Assembly: GCF_023195915.1 (NCBI RefSeq)
Contig: NZ_JALPRP010000002.1
Coordinates: forward strand, 372,001-436,000
From: Methanoculleus sp. 7T
GTDB lineage: Archaea; Halobacteriota; Methanomicrobia; Methanomicrobiales; Methanoculleaceae
Length of the DNA stretch: 64,000 nt
Reading direction: 5' to 3'
This document shows, in pieces, positions 9,321-18,309 of this stretch. Position 1 is the stretch's first letter, and each line of letters starts with the position of its first letter. The notes beneath the pieces are model-generated. The model saw only the letters and a program-made list of their open reading frames with translations, had not been told where the DNA came from and did no database searches. The translations under genes were made by a program, and so were the position numbers.

Positions 9321-9516
9321 GACCGAACGGTATCCCTCTCTTGAGATAATAGGGCGGAACGGGGACGCTCCTCGATGGGCTCGGGGTAACTGACCTACCC
9401 GATGCTCGGCCGCCTACGAGGAGTCTATGGGATATAACTGGCGTAACCTCGATTCTCCCGGGCAAAAGAGGTCAATCCAAGCACTGTGAGGGGTTCTTGC
9501 CGCTCCCGCATAGACG

Positions 9517-9535
9517 ATATGTATTTATATCATAT
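9517..9535 (+). promoter_or_regulatory. TATA-box promoter of the DUF2795 gene
   Basis: The sequence GTATTTATATCATATTA is a good archaeal TATA box and lies 60-70 bp before the ATG at 9592. Transcription would begin near 9550, leaving a leader of about 40 nt. Confidence 0.5.
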
Positions 9536-9591
9536 TACCCCTGCAAGGAGTCGCACCCTGAAAGGGAGCAGAGATTCGGTGGTGAAAAAGT

Positions 9592-9846
9592 ATGAGAGGT
9601 ACGCAGGAATCCGGCATGAGCGGACAGTCCGCTGTTGCCGGGACCATACAGGAGCTTGACCCGCAGATCATCGAGGCAAGCACCTCGGGGATGAAGTACC
9701 CGGCATCGAAGAGCGACCTGATTACCAGGGCAAAAGAGAGCGAAGCGCCCCAGATCGTCCTTGACGCGCTGAACCAGTTCGAAGAAAGACAGTACAGCGA
9801 CCCGGAAGACGTGAAATCCGAGTTCCGGAAGATCCAACAGCGATAA
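9592..9846 (+). CDS. DUF2795 domain protein
   Basis: An 84-residue soluble protein. The segment YPASKSDLITRAKES, then VLDALNQFEERQYSDPEDV, matches the DUF2795 family of small helical proteins with no established function. The first nine residues are poorly conserved in style, so the second methionine (codon at 9616, MSGQSAV) is a possible alternative start. It is monocistronic, with its own TATA box. Confidence 0.8.
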   Translation: MRGTQESGMSGQSAVAGTIQELDPQIIEASTSGMKYPASKSDLITRAKESEAPQIVLDALNQFEERQYSDPEDVKSEFRKIQQR

Positions 9847-9932
9847 CTCCTTTTTGACTGGGGGTGCCGCCCTCCGGCACCCCAGCTCCCGGGCTCCGCC
9901 ACGTATATCTGGTCCCGGGTGTACGGCGTGCC

Positions 9933-10637
9933 ATGCTCATCATCGGACACCGCGGCGCCAGGGCCCTCGAACCTGAGAACACCCTGCGAGCCCTGCGGAG
10001 AGGTATGGCGTGTGCCGACCTCGTCGAGGTCGACCTACGCCTCACACGGGACGGTATTCCGGTTGCGATCCATGACGCAACCGTCGACCGGACGACGGAC
10101 GGGACCGGGCCGGTCAAGGGCTACGCCATCGAGGAGTTGAAGAGGCTTGATGCAGGGGAGGGGGAGACTATCCCGACGCTCCATGAGGTTCTCGACCTCA
10201 TCCACGGCCGGGCCGGGCTCGTTGTGGAGATCAAGGAACCCGGGACCGAGGCGGTCATCGCTTCGGTGCTCATGGACCTGATGCCGGAGCGGCTCTTTCT
10301 GGTCTCGTTCCACCCGGAAAGCGTGGCGATGGCAAAGAGACTCCTCCCCGGAGTCCCGGCGGGCCTCATCTACTCAAAAGAGACCGTCGACCCAGCCGGG
10401 CTCGCCCGCTCGGTGCAGGCTGATATCATCCTCCCGCGCTGGGACCGGGTCTCGCGCGAGGTTGTTGAGCAGGCGCACGAGGCGGGCCTGCTCGTCGTCC
10501 CATGGACGCTGAACACCGAGGACGATTTCCGGGAGGCGACACGGCTCGGCCTCGACGGCTTTGCGACCGACGACCCCTGTGCCGCACAGCAATACCGGCA
10601 GGGTGTGACTGCGGAACGCCCGGCTCCGGCGAGGTGA
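9933..10637 (+). CDS. Glycerophosphodiester phosphodiesterase family protein
   Basis: A 234-residue GDPD-family TIM barrel. The catalytic signature is HRGARALEPENT at the N-terminus, followed by EVDLRLTRDGIPVAIHD with the metal and catalytic residues, and VVEIKEP. It would hydrolyse glycerophosphodiesters to glycerol phosphate and an alcohol; in archaea the natural substrate may be an ether-lipid head group. Start set at the ATG at 9933 (MLIIGHRG). The frame is open 23 codons further upstream, but a TATA box (GTATATC near 9902-9908) sits inside that extension and predicts a leaderless mRNA from 9933. Confidence 0.92.
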   Translation: MLIIGHRGARALEPENTLRALRRGMACADLVEVDLRLTRDGIPVAIHDATVDRTTDGTGPVKGYAIEELKRLDAGEGETIPTLHEVLDLIHGRAGLVVEIKEPGTEAVIASVLMDLMPERLFLVSFHPESVAMAKRLLPGVPAGLIYSKETVDPAGLARSVQADIILPRWDRVSREVVEQAHEAGLLVVPWTLNTEDDFREATRLGLDGFATDDPCAAQQYRQGVTAERPAPAR

Positions 10638-10672
10638 CGGGCCGGCTTCCCGGCCGAAAAAAGGGCGGTGTG

Positions 10673-11332
10673 TTACCTCTTCCGCCGCATCACGACGAGG
10701 AGCCCTGCGGCCGCAAGGCCCACGACGGCACTCTGGAGCGAGAGGGGCGTTGCCTGAGTCGAGGTCGAGTCGGGGTTCACTTCTGCCGCTATAATCGGTG
10801 TGAACGTCGGCATCTCGGCCGTGGACGTCTCGACCGGCGTCGCCTCGTCGGTCACGGTCGTCGCGGGGGGCTCGGTTTCCATAGCGGTCGTGTTGGTCGT
10901 CTCGTCTACCGTCGTGTTGGTTGCTATGGTGCCGCCGGTTGTATCGTTATCCTCGTCTAATGCGGACGTTTCCGTCGCGCTTGTGGTCTCTTCAGGAGTC
11001 TCGTTCAGGAGTTCGTCCGCACTCTCTTCCGGAGTTTCCTCCGAAGTCTCGTCCAGGGTCTCTTCGGGAGTCTCGCTCAGGGTTTCATCCGCACTCTCTT
11101 CCGAAGTCTCCTCCGGCGTTTCATTCAATGTCTCATCGGGAGTCTCTTCCTGCGTATCATCGCCTGTCTCGTCTAGGGTTCCGTCTTGGGTCCAGTTGAG
11201 GTCCTCGTTCCGGGTCCAACCCGCGGTCTCGCTTGGAGTCTCGTTTTGGGCGGCTACAGGGAACACAAAGGCCGCTGCTGCCATGAGCAGCGCCGCCAGG
11301 AGTGCTCCCCATCTCCATCGGTTTCCTGTCAT
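10673..11332 (-). CDS. Secreted, Thr/Glu-rich repeat surface protein
   Basis: A 219-residue protein with an N-terminal signal peptide, a long low-complexity region and a C-terminal hydrophobic segment ending in MRRKR. The middle is built from ETPEET and DETLSETPEET-like repeats, highly acidic and rich in N-x-T sequons (NET, NWT, NTT), so it is probably heavily glycosylated outside the cell. The C-terminal hydrophobic-plus-Arg/Lys end resembles archaeal surface anchoring signals. No enzymatic domain is visible. AT-rich DNA around 11350-11375 should hold its promoter. Confidence 0.75.
   Translation of the reverse strand: MTGNRWRWGALLAALLMAAAAFVFPVAAQNETPSETAGWTRNEDLNWTQDGTLDETGDDTQEETPDETLNETPEETSEESADETLSETPEETLDETSEETPEESADELLNETPEETTSATETSALDEDNDTTGGTIATNTTVDETTNTTAMETEPPATTVTDEATPVETSTAEMPTFTPIIAAEVNPDSTSTQATPLSLQSAVVGLAAAGLLVVMRRKR
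10970..11165 (-). repeat. Degenerate in-frame tandem repeat coding for ETPEET units
   Basis: The coding DNA repeats a 15-30 nt unit (variants of GAAACTCCGGAAGAG on the minus strand) many times, with silent and conservative drift between units. It encodes the acidic repeat region of the surface protein and is a likely site of length variation by slippage or recombination. Confidence 0.6.
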
Positions 11333-11434
11333 GAGGCCTACCTTCTTTACATAACTCTATTTTTATATTTCGGTTAATATCAAAAGTAGATCAATGGTTT
11401 ACCGACCTGCTTGCCGGGTCCGACGAAAGCGTAA

Positions 11435-11638
11435 CCTCCCTGCTTGGATGACCGTGGTCTCTCAACCTCGGTTCGTCCCGTCAGGCCTGTGGTTTCCTCT
11501 CCCACGGGAAACGGTCTCCTAAAGAGAACCGATGGGGTTACAACAGAGCCGAAACCAAATGAAACAATCGCCGCAGAGGCGAAGCAGATAAGAAAGAAGT
11601 GGCGATCAGATTGGCGCTTCACCAATCTTCTGGATTAA
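11435..11638 (+). pseudogene. Possible remnant of a transposase C-terminal tail (uncertain)
   Basis: A short open frame (DDRGLSTSVRPVRPVVSSPTG..., ending at 11638) has the loose style of C-terminal tails of IS605-type TnpB proteins, but there is no upstream transposase body, RuvC motif or zinc finger. It overlaps the 3' end of the DHH phosphoesterase gene on the other strand. It may equally be chance; I see no other gene in 11333-11605. Confidence 0.2.
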
Positions 11639-13432
11639 ACTTTCGAGGACCACTTCGCGCATACCTTCGACGAACTTGATGCTCCCGACGACCAAGTGGC
11701 CGCCGCCGCTCACTCCGCCGCCGACGATCTCGCTATGAAGTTCGCGCACCATCTTCGGTATGTTCATCATGACGCCCCGGGAACGCAAGACGGCAAAGTC
11801 AGGCCCGAACCCAAGCGTGACGACCGGTTCTCCCGGATGCTCCCGGACCAGCCGATCGTGCACCTCTCCCGACGTCTTCCCCGGCGGCGGGAACGTGAAC
11901 CGGTGAGCGAAGATCTCCACGTCGAGCATGAAGAGATGAGCACCGTTCGGCAGCACCCGGCTCTCGACATGCGGCATGATGGCCTCCATCTGCTCCTCGA
12001 TCGCCTTGTTCGCTTCTTCAACAAGGAGATCCACGAACTTCTCATGGCGTTCGGAGTCGCCGCCGAGGTTCAGGATATCCTTGACAATCTCCCTCCCATC
12101 GCTGAACCGGAGCCAGAACTGCTCGTAGTCGAGCGCCAGCGCAATATCGCGGCAATCGTCTTCCGAGTACTCGGGTGCGGCCAGTGCAAGGTAGCGGGCA
12201 CGCTCCGGCGCCTCGCTCCGGTCGCCGACCGCCGCGATCGCAGGCAGGTGCCGGATCTGGGCTTCGGTCGCCGGGTTGATCATCCGGGCGATCTCTGTTC
12301 CCAGCATCCCGGCCGTGATCCCGAAATCTCCTCCCACATGGTAGGGGTTCACGTGTCCGATCAGGTACTCGTCCACCGTCTCGTCAGGGTGGTGGTGGTC
12401 CACGACCAGCACCGGGAGACCGTAGATCCTGGTCACCTTCAGCGACGGCATATCCTCATCGGTGGACCCGTTGTCCATCAGGAGGACCATCGGCATCTTC
12501 TGTCCGTAGCGGGCGTGGTCCTTGAGGGCGAAGTCGAGGTCCCGCGTGATATCCTCAATCTCGTAGAACGGGGCCTTGGACGGAGACCGCTTGAAGAGGA
12601 AGTATTCAGCATCGAAGTCTCCGCCGCTCTCCCGGATCAGCGCGGTCACCGCCTGTTCGACGGCGACGGCGGCGCATATGCCGTCCGCGTCCGCGTGGTG
12701 CCGGAGGATGATCGGCCGGGAGGTCAAGACTGCTTTTCTGATCTCCTTCGCCACCAAGCGCATCTGCGGCCGCAGAGCCTCAAGGACCTCGCTCTCCACG
12801 AGGAACGGGAGGTCGGGCGGTTCCGCGCGCTCATCCAACGCCGCATCGATGCGCTCCCTGACCCGTGCCGCATCCTCAGGCTCCAGAACCGCCATCGACG
12901 CGACCTCGATCTGGAGCTGGTTGTTGCGCTGCATCACCTCACCCGTGAGGCCGACGATATCCCCGAGTTCGACTTCCGGATATGCGCGGACACCCGCCTC
13001 GATGAACGCAGCCGCGTTCTCGGTGCCGGACTCGTCCACGATGGTGAAGATCGTCGGACCCGACGTCTGCTTGATCTGGGCGACTTCGCCCTCGACCAGC
13101 ACCGTCCTCCCGATCTTCTTTCCGATGTCGGAGAGGAGCACGCTCGTCGTCTTCTTGGTCACGTTCTCAGTCTGGTAGACGGTCGGCGTGACTTCCTCAA
13201 GGTCGATGTTGCCGTTGCTCCGGATCTGGATGACGCGGACGATGATCGGGTCGCGTTCGCTATGCTGTACCTTCACGTTGCTCTTGTGGACGAGCCCTTT
13301 GACCCTGTCGTTTAGCTGGACAAAGACGCCGAACGGGGCAAAGCCCTGTACCCGTCCCAGGTAGGTCTTTCCTTCCTCCACCTCTTCGAGATCGCAGTTT
13401 GCTCCGAGGCGGTAAACAATCGTATCTTCCAT
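11606..13432 (-). CDS. DHH-family phosphoesterase with S1 and OB domains (RecJ-like)
   Basis: A 608-residue archaeal RecJ-like protein. It carries an S1 RNA-binding domain (residues ~20-80), an OB fold (~105-185) and a DHH phosphoesterase core with HHADADG near residue 245, LLMDNGS, and VVDHHHP, the metal-binding motifs. Such proteins are single-strand-specific exonucleases or oligonucleases; the S1 domain hints at RNA or DNA-RNA substrates. It is the last gene of a six-gene operon and follows the PhoU/TrkA-C gene by 15 bases. Family assignment is firm; the substrate is not known. Confidence 0.88.
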   Translation of the reverse strand: MEDTIVYRLGANCDLEEVEEGKTYLGRVQGFAPFGVFVQLNDRVKGLVHKSNVKVQHSERDPIIVRVIQIRSNGNIDLEEVTPTVYQTENVTKKTTSVLLSDIGKKIGRTVLVEGEVAQIKQTSGPTIFTIVDESGTENAAAFIEAGVRAYPEVELGDIVGLTGEVMQRNNQLQIEVASMAVLEPEDAARVRERIDAALDERAEPPDLPFLVESEVLEALRPQMRLVAKEIRKAVLTSRPIILRHHADADGICAAVAVEQAVTALIRESGGDFDAEYFLFKRSPSKAPFYEIEDITRDLDFALKDHARYGQKMPMVLLMDNGSTDEDMPSLKVTRIYGLPVLVVDHHHPDETVDEYLIGHVNPYHVGGDFGITAGMLGTEIARMINPATEAQIRHLPAIAAVGDRSEAPERARYLALAAPEYSEDDCRDIALALDYEQFWLRFSDGREIVKDILNLGGDSERHEKFVDLLVEEANKAIEEQMEAIMPHVESRVLPNGAHLFMLDVEIFAHRFTFPPPGKTSGEVHDRLVREHPGEPVVTLGFGPDFAVLRSRGVMMNIPKMVRELHSEIVGGGVSGGGHLVVGSIKFVEGMREVVLESLIQKIGEAPI

Positions 13433-13447
13433 AAGTAGTTCTCCAAG

Positions 13448-14650
13448 TTATTCTTCAGGCTCTTCGACGGTGTACCCGGCAAGTTCATACAACCGGCATT
13501 CACCATCCCGTCTGCCTTTTGCAATGATAATATCACCGCTTTCCAGTCGGACGCCCTTCCCCGGGCGGTAGACCCATCGGTCGCCGTGCTTGATGGCGAG
13601 CACGACCATCCCCGTCACCGTCCCGAGCGATGCCTCCTTGAGGGTCCTCCCCACAAGCGGCGACGACTCCGCCACCGGGATCCGCGTGATGATCTCGTCC
13701 GATTCCCGGACGATCTTCTTGAAGACCGGCGGGATCTCGATGTCGCGCAACAGGACGTCGACGATGGAGTGGGCCGAATCGCTGATCGCTTGCGCAAACG
13801 ACGACATGTACAGAAGGCCCCGGAGGTAGCGCACGTCGTCGATCTTCCGCGCCGCTTCGAGGATCCAGAGGTCCAGGTCGTAGCGCATATTATCCAGCGT
13901 CGTGTCGAGGGCGACCACCTCGTGCGCCACTTCCTTGTTGTTGAAGAGCAGGGAGGTGTACGCAAGCCCGACAGAGAGCTCCGAGAGGTTCTTCATCTCG
14001 ATGATCAACTGGACGGCCCGGTCGAGGTCGTCGACCGCACCCCCTGATGGGGGTTCGCTCCGGGGGCACTCCGCCGTCCCCGCCATCATGGAGAGGATAT
14101 CGGCCCCGCCTTCCGAGCCACGCGATATCAGGATATCTCCGCTCTCTATCCGGGTGGTCTTGTCGGGATCGTAGATCCAGCCCCTCCCGCGCCGGATGGC
14201 AATCACCTGCATGCCCGTCGTGCTCTGGACCTTCAGCTCCCCGAGCGTGCGGCCGGCAAGCTCGCTTCCTTGGCTGACGATAACCCTGGTGACAACCTCC
14301 TCCGCCTCGGGGAAGACGCGCTTGAGTTTTGCCGGAAACTTGATATCCTTCAAGATGAGCATCGCTATATCCGAAGCCGAGTTTGCGATCCTCTCGGCCG
14401 CTTCGGCCACCTGCAGCATGCCGCTCATCGCTTCCGCTTCTTCAAGCCTTCTCGCACCGAGAACGCTCTGGATTCTGGCCTGGTAGACCAGTTTATTCAT
14501 GCTCTCCTCGAGGTTGATCACTTCGAGCGCTATCTCTTTACTGTCGAAGAGTATTGCAGAGTAAGAGAGATCGACCATCAGCTCGGAGATGTCCTTCATC
14601 TCGATGAGAACATCTTTGAAGCTGATCGGCTGATATTCACGTTCCATCAT
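13448..14650 (-). CDS. PhoU/TrkA-C double-domain regulatory protein
   Basis: A 400-residue cytoplasmic protein made of two copies of a PhoU-like helical domain followed by a TrkA-C (RCK-C) ligand-binding domain: residues ~8-110 and ~115-195, then ~210-310 and ~315-395. Each TrkA-C half shows the pattern VGRTLKEASLGTVTGMVVLAIKHG / GRTLGELKVQSTTGMQVIAIRRG followed by LESGDIII. Related proteins gate ion channels or transporters by binding nucleotides. It lies 36 bases after the MgtE-like transporter gene and is probably its regulatory subunit. Two ATGs occur in tandem at the start. Confidence 0.88.
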   Translation of the reverse strand: MMEREYQPISFKDVLIEMKDISELMVDLSYSAILFDSKEIALEVINLEESMNKLVYQARIQSVLGARRLEEAEAMSGMLQVAEAAERIANSASDIAMLILKDIKFPAKLKRVFPEAEEVVTRVIVSQGSELAGRTLGELKVQSTTGMQVIAIRRGRGWIYDPDKTTRIESGDILISRGSEGGADILSMMAGTAECPRSEPPSGGAVDDLDRAVQLIIEMKNLSELSVGLAYTSLLFNNKEVAHEVVALDTTLDNMRYDLDLWILEAARKIDDVRYLRGLLYMSSFAQAISDSAHSIVDVLLRDIEIPPVFKKIVRESDEIITRIPVAESSPLVGRTLKEASLGTVTGMVVLAIKHGDRWVYRPGKGVRLESGDIIIAKGRRDGECRLYELAGYTVEEPEE

Positions 14651-14686
14651 GGGTCTGCTAACCGTTCTTTTCCATACATCCTATCA

Positions 14687-15892
14687 CTACAACAGCAGGT
14701 CTATCACTGCCACGAGCGTAGCTGCACCAATCAGGTCTATCAGGCTTGTGATGACAGGGATTCCGAAGTTATCGGGATCGAGACCGTACCGGAACGAAAG
14801 GCTCGCGGTGACGTACGCCGCGCCGTTCACCAGGGTCATGACGACCAGACCCGCTACAAGACTGATAACGACCAGCATTCCAAGGCCGGGGCTGTTTAAC
14901 CCCATGAGCACCGCCGCGCTGTGTGCGATGAGCGCCAGCAATGGAAGCAGTATCAACGTATAGAGATAGGAAATAATAAAATGATGCACAACGTCGCGCT
15001 CGGGGATGAACGAAGGGTTGAGCTCGCCGGTATGCATCCCGGTCGAGAGGCGCGACCCGAGGATACCGCCTATCGACCCGAGGCCGCCCATGAACGGGGG
15101 TATCAGGATGAGAAACGCCGCGAACGTCACCAGGTCGTCGAGGTTGAGCGAGTAGGTCACCCCGGCCAGCGTGCCGAGGATGCTGAGCGGGATGAGGAGG
15201 GAGAGGTTCTCCCGGACGATCGTTCCGATCCCTTCGGGCCGGCGGTGGGTGTAGAGGACGGCGGCGACGGCAGCGGCGACCGCGGCGACTCCCAGCGCCA
15301 GGCGTGCCCAGGGGGAGAGGAGCATGATGAAGACCGCGGAGAGCACGAGGATCGGGAGCGTGACGATGTCCCCCGAGGTGGTGACGGTCGGGGCGGCGAT
15401 CATGTCGAGGTCGAGACCGTAGCGGTAACTCGCAATGGCGATGATCAGGGTGATCCCCATCACCACAAGCCCCGAGACGACCCCGCTCGTGACCGAGATC
15501 AGCACGAGGTCGGTGACGCCCACCACCGGAAGCCCGGCAAGAGCGCTTGCTATGTAGGCGAAGATGCCGAGGACGAACGCTATGAGGACGGTAACCACGA
15601 ACGAGGCGCGAACGTTGTCGCCGAGGACGCAGCCTTCCCGAAAGTCGATAGAGAACTCTCCAAGATGCATCGACGACGAGAGGCGGGATGCGAGGACCCC
15701 GGCGATGTTGCCCCGCATATCGATGATCGACGGCAGGAGCACCATCAGGCCCGGTATCAGCCCGAGGACTTCACGAACCGACCCAAGATAGATGCCGGCA
15801 ATGCTCGATGCAGCGGCGCTGAGGAGCAGAGCACCGAGACCGGTCAGGATCAGGCGGCTCTGGCTGTATAGGCCCTGCCCCATCACCATCAC
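14687..15892 (-). CDS. MgtE/SLC41-type divalent cation transporter (double repeat)
   Basis: A 401-residue membrane protein with about ten hydrophobic segments arranged as two MgtE-like repeats. Each repeat begins with a conserved stretch: LPSIIDMRGNIAGVLASRLSSSMHLGEF in the first and PFMGGLGSIGGILGSRLSTGMHTGEL in the second. This is the SLC41-like form that carries both halves in one chain and lacks the cytoplasmic N and CBS domains of bacterial MgtE. Likely substrate Mg2+ or another divalent cation. The adjacent PhoU/TrkA-C gene may supply the missing regulation. Confidence 0.88.
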   Translation of the reverse strand: MMVMGQGLYSQSRLILTGLGALLLSAAASSIAGIYLGSVREVLGLIPGLMVLLPSIIDMRGNIAGVLASRLSSSMHLGEFSIDFREGCVLGDNVRASFVVTVLIAFVLGIFAYIASALAGLPVVGVTDLVLISVTSGVVSGLVVMGITLIIAIASYRYGLDLDMIAAPTVTTSGDIVTLPILVLSAVFIMLLSPWARLALGVAAVAAAVAAVLYTHRRPEGIGTIVRENLSLLIPLSILGTLAGVTYSLNLDDLVTFAAFLILIPPFMGGLGSIGGILGSRLSTGMHTGELNPSFIPERDVVHHFIISYLYTLILLPLLALIAHSAAVLMGLNSPGLGMLVVISLVAGLVVMTLVNGAAYVTASLSFRYGLDPDNFGIPVITSLIDLIGAATLVAVIDLLL

Positions 15893-15904
15893 CGTCCATC
15901 TCGA

Positions 15905-16858
15905 TCAACTCCGAAAAGGGATCTCCAGCACCGTCAGATCGGCCGGTAAGATCACGTCTCCCTCATATTGTCGCTTTGCATCGTGTATATGGTTTGCTGT
16001 ACTCGTATAGCGGGAACTGATATGCACCAGGGCAAGCATACGGGCGTTTGAGGCCGCCGCCGCCTCGCCGGCCTCTCCGGCGGTGGAGTGCAGGACCTCC
16101 TGTGCGCGGGCCGCCTCCTCGTCGTCGAACGTAGCGTCGTGGATCAGGAGATCAGCGTCCCGGATCATCGCGGCGACATCGGGCAGGTGCTGGAGGGGGC
16201 GCGTGTCTCCGGTATAGACGATCTTTCTTCCGGGGCGCGGCTCGCCCATCACGTCTACGGGCCGAACCTCGGTCTCGACGCCGTCACGGACGATGCGGAC
16301 CGTCTCACCGCGCTGCAACCGCCCGAAGAGCGGGCCGGGCGGGATGCCCAGCGCAATTGCCCGTTCGCGGTTGAACCTTCCCGGCCGCTCATCCTCCTCC
16401 ATGACGTAGCCGAGCCCGGGGATGCCGTGAAGCGCAGCGAACGCACGGACGGTGTAGCCGTTGAAGGGAACGACCATTCCGGGCTCGAGGGCATGGCCGG
16501 TGACGGGGAAACCCCGCGTATGGCGGCTGATCTTCTGTACGAGGTCGACGAACTCATTGACCCATGGCGGGCCGTAGATCGGAAGGGGGTCCGTCCGCCC
16601 CATGAAGGCGAGCGTCTCGACGAGTCCGAAGACGCCGAGGAAGTGGTCTGCGTGCCAGTGGGTGATGAAGACGGCATCCACGGTAAACCCGGTCTTGGCG
16701 CGCATCATCTGCTGCTGGGTGCCTTCTCCGCAGTCGAAGAGCAGGGTGCCGGACCCCCGCCGGATCAGGATCGAGGAGGGGTTGCGTTGCGGCGACGGGA
16801 GCGCTCCTGCCGTGCCGAGGAAGTGGACGTGCAGCGTTTCGCCGGCTATACGAACCAC
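15905..16858 (-). CDS. rnz: Ribonuclease Z (tRNA 3' endonuclease)
   Basis: A 317-residue metallo-beta-lactamase fold enzyme that removes tRNA 3' trailers. The N-terminus has FLGTAGALPSPQRNPSSILI, then DCGEGTQQQMM, the zinc motif THWHADHFLG, and later YTGDTRPL and DATFDDEEA, all hallmarks of RNase Z. The start codon is GTG at 16858, and it overlaps the preceding TIM-barrel gene by 13 bases. It is part of the operon running from 18164 down to 11606. Confidence 0.95.
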   Translation of the reverse strand: MVRIAGETLHVHFLGTAGALPSPQRNPSSILIRRGSGTLLFDCGEGTQQQMMRAKTGFTVDAVFITHWHADHFLGVFGLVETLAFMGRTDPLPIYGPPWVNEFVDLVQKISRHTRGFPVTGHALEPGMVVPFNGYTVRAFAALHGIPGLGYVMEEDERPGRFNRERAIALGIPPGPLFGRLQRGETVRIVRDGVETEVRPVDVMGEPRPGRKIVYTGDTRPLQHLPDVAAMIRDADLLIHDATFDDEEAARAQEVLHSTAGEAGEAAAASNARMLALVHISSRYTSTANHIHDAKRQYEGDVILPADLTVLEIPFRS

Positions 16859-17619
16859 TTCCTGAATGCCGCAAGGCTTCGCTTCGCCTCATCAAGCGTC
16901 CGGCCCTCGATCACGACGGGGCCGGAGTATTCGCGGGCGACGGCCCGCCCGACCTTCTCCCAGACGATGGTCCCGTCCCCGAGCGCCAGGTGCTCGTCCG
17001 ACTGCCCGTGGTTGTCATGGATGTGCAGGTGGTCGACCTCTCCGACATGCTTGATGAACGCATCGACCAAACCGTTGGTGTTCGCGTGCCCCACGTCGAG
17101 GGTGATCCCGATCCCGGGGATTCCTTCGGTGAGGCCGAGGATCTCCTCGGGGTAGCGGCAGAGGAAATCCTTGATGCTGATCATGTTCTCAACGCATGCA
17201 AGGACGCCGCGATCCTCCGCGTACTTCCCGATCTCGACGAGCGCGGTCTTCTGCATCTCCCAGACCTTCTCGGGGACGAGTTTCCCCACAGGGGAGACGA
17301 AACCGGGGTGGATCGTCACCCGGTCGGTCAGGTCGGCCGCGTAGCGGATGCAGCAGCAGGTCTGCCGTATGGACTCGCGCCAGATGGGATAGTTCAGCGA
17401 CGCGAGGTTCAAGTCGCTGTAGGGAGCGTGGACGGTCGCAAGAAGGCCTGTGCTATCAAGATTCTCCCGGATCGCGGCGAAGTTCTCGGGGTTGTCCAAG
17501 CGGTACTTCCCGTCGGCGACGATCTCCCACCCGGCATACCCGAGTTCCTCAAGCCCGAAGACCCAGTCCCTCGACTCCCAGACTTTCGATGAGGATGAGA
17601 AGTATGGAACAAGACTCAT
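16846..17619 (-). CDS. Sugar phosphate isomerase/epimerase-like TIM barrel protein
   Basis: A 257-residue protein of the xylose isomerase-like/AP endonuclease IV TIM barrel superfamily. Metal-ligand-type segments are visible: VHAPYSDLN, TIHPGF, CVENM, TLDVGHANTN and HIHDNHGQSDEHLALGDGTI, followed by IEGR. The set of His, Glu and Asp ligands is complete, so it is probably an active metalloenzyme, but neither sugar epimerisation nor DNA repair can be chosen from sequence alone. Its ATG overlaps the UPF0200 stop by four bases and its 3' end overlaps rnz. Confidence 0.85.
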   Translation of the reverse strand: MSLVPYFSSSSKVWESRDWVFGLEELGYAGWEIVADGKYRLDNPENFAAIRENLDSTGLLATVHAPYSDLNLASLNYPIWRESIRQTCCCIRYAADLTDRVTIHPGFVSPVGKLVPEKVWEMQKTALVEIGKYAEDRGVLACVENMISIKDFLCRYPEEILGLTEGIPGIGITLDVGHANTNGLVDAFIKHVGEVDHLHIHDNHGQSDEHLALGDGTIVWEKVGRAVAREYSGPVVIEGRTLDEAKRSLAAFRKWFV

Positions 17620-18164
17620 GCCATCCCTCCCAAGCGGCGGAGCAGGGCACGGACCTCTGCGGTAAACTCTTCAAGCGTGCCTTCGTTCGTGATTCGGCAG
17701 TCCGCCTGCGAAAGAGCTCGCCCAAGCCCCCATCCGAGTTCACGCTCGTCGCGGACACGGAGTTCTTCGGCGGTGAGGGAGTCGTCGGACCGGCCCCGGT
17801 TCGCGAGCCTCCGGTAGCGCGTCTCAAACGACGAGGCGATCCCGATGAGCGTGAAGTCGGGGAAGTGTTCTTTGAACGTCGCCACCTCGTAGTCCCCTCT
17901 GATGCCGTCCACCAGGACCACCGGAGCTGACGCTGCCTCAATGACCGGAATGGTGATCCGGGCGATGGCGTCCATGCCGAGTTCCGACCGCAACTCCCCC
18001 GAGATCGCGCCGAGGTTTGCGTCGGTCGCCGGAAGCCCGGCCTCCTTTACCCGTTCCCGTACCACATCCCCCATGACCACAACCGGAATCCCAAGGTCCC
18101 GGGCGATCCTCGATACCTCTCCTTTCCCGCTTGCCGGCATACCTACGATTCCAATGACCTTCAT
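17616..18164 (-). CDS. UPF0200 family P-loop kinase-like protein
   Basis: A 182-residue P-loop protein of the archaeal UPF0200 family (related to adenylate and dephospho-CoA kinases). It begins MKVIGIVGMPASGKGEVSRIARDLG with the Walker A loop, and has VVVMGDVVRERVKE and a LVDGIRGDYEV segment that fits Walker B. The substrate is unknown. The ATG at 18164 has a GAGGAGAAG site; the frame extends 30 codons upstream but without family similarity. It is the first gene of the six-gene operon. Confidence 0.88.
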   Translation of the reverse strand: MKVIGIVGMPASGKGEVSRIARDLGIPVVVMGDVVRERVKEAGLPATDANLGAISGELRSELGMDAIARITIPVIEAASAPVVLVDGIRGDYEVATFKEHFPDFTLIGIASSFETRYRRLANRGRSDDSLTAEELRVRDERELGWGLGRALSQADCRITNEGTLEEFTAEVRALLRRLGGMA

Positions 18165-18309
18165 CAGGGCTTCTCCTCTATTCAGAACAGCGGGCCGTGC
18201 CGGTAGAGACCGGCTGCACAATCCCGGTGGCGCAGGTTGTGGCGGCCGCCACAAAGATCTTCATAAACGTGCGTTCCCGACGATATTATGCTTAACGTCG
18301 ATGGAACGG

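Larger units (their letters stand above)
8923..9591. other. Long intergenic region with a dispersed hairpin repeat
   Basis: No reliable coding sequence. It includes a CTGACGTCAG palindrome at 9130-9139, the hairpin repeat at 9165-9320, and a clear TATA box near 9520-9532 for the downstream DUF2795 gene. Open frames in 9136-9465 are proline/serine/arginine-rich shadows of GC-rich repeat DNA. Confidence 0.5.

Noticed and set aside
9136-9465. 109-codon minus-strand open frame in the 9 kb intergenic region
   Set aside because: It is a translation of hairpin repeat DNA also found at 55 kb, with no protein-like features.
11696-13315. 539-codon plus-strand open frame antisense to the DHH phosphoesterase
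   Set aside because: The minus-strand protein has complete S1, OB and DHH motifs; the antisense frame has none.
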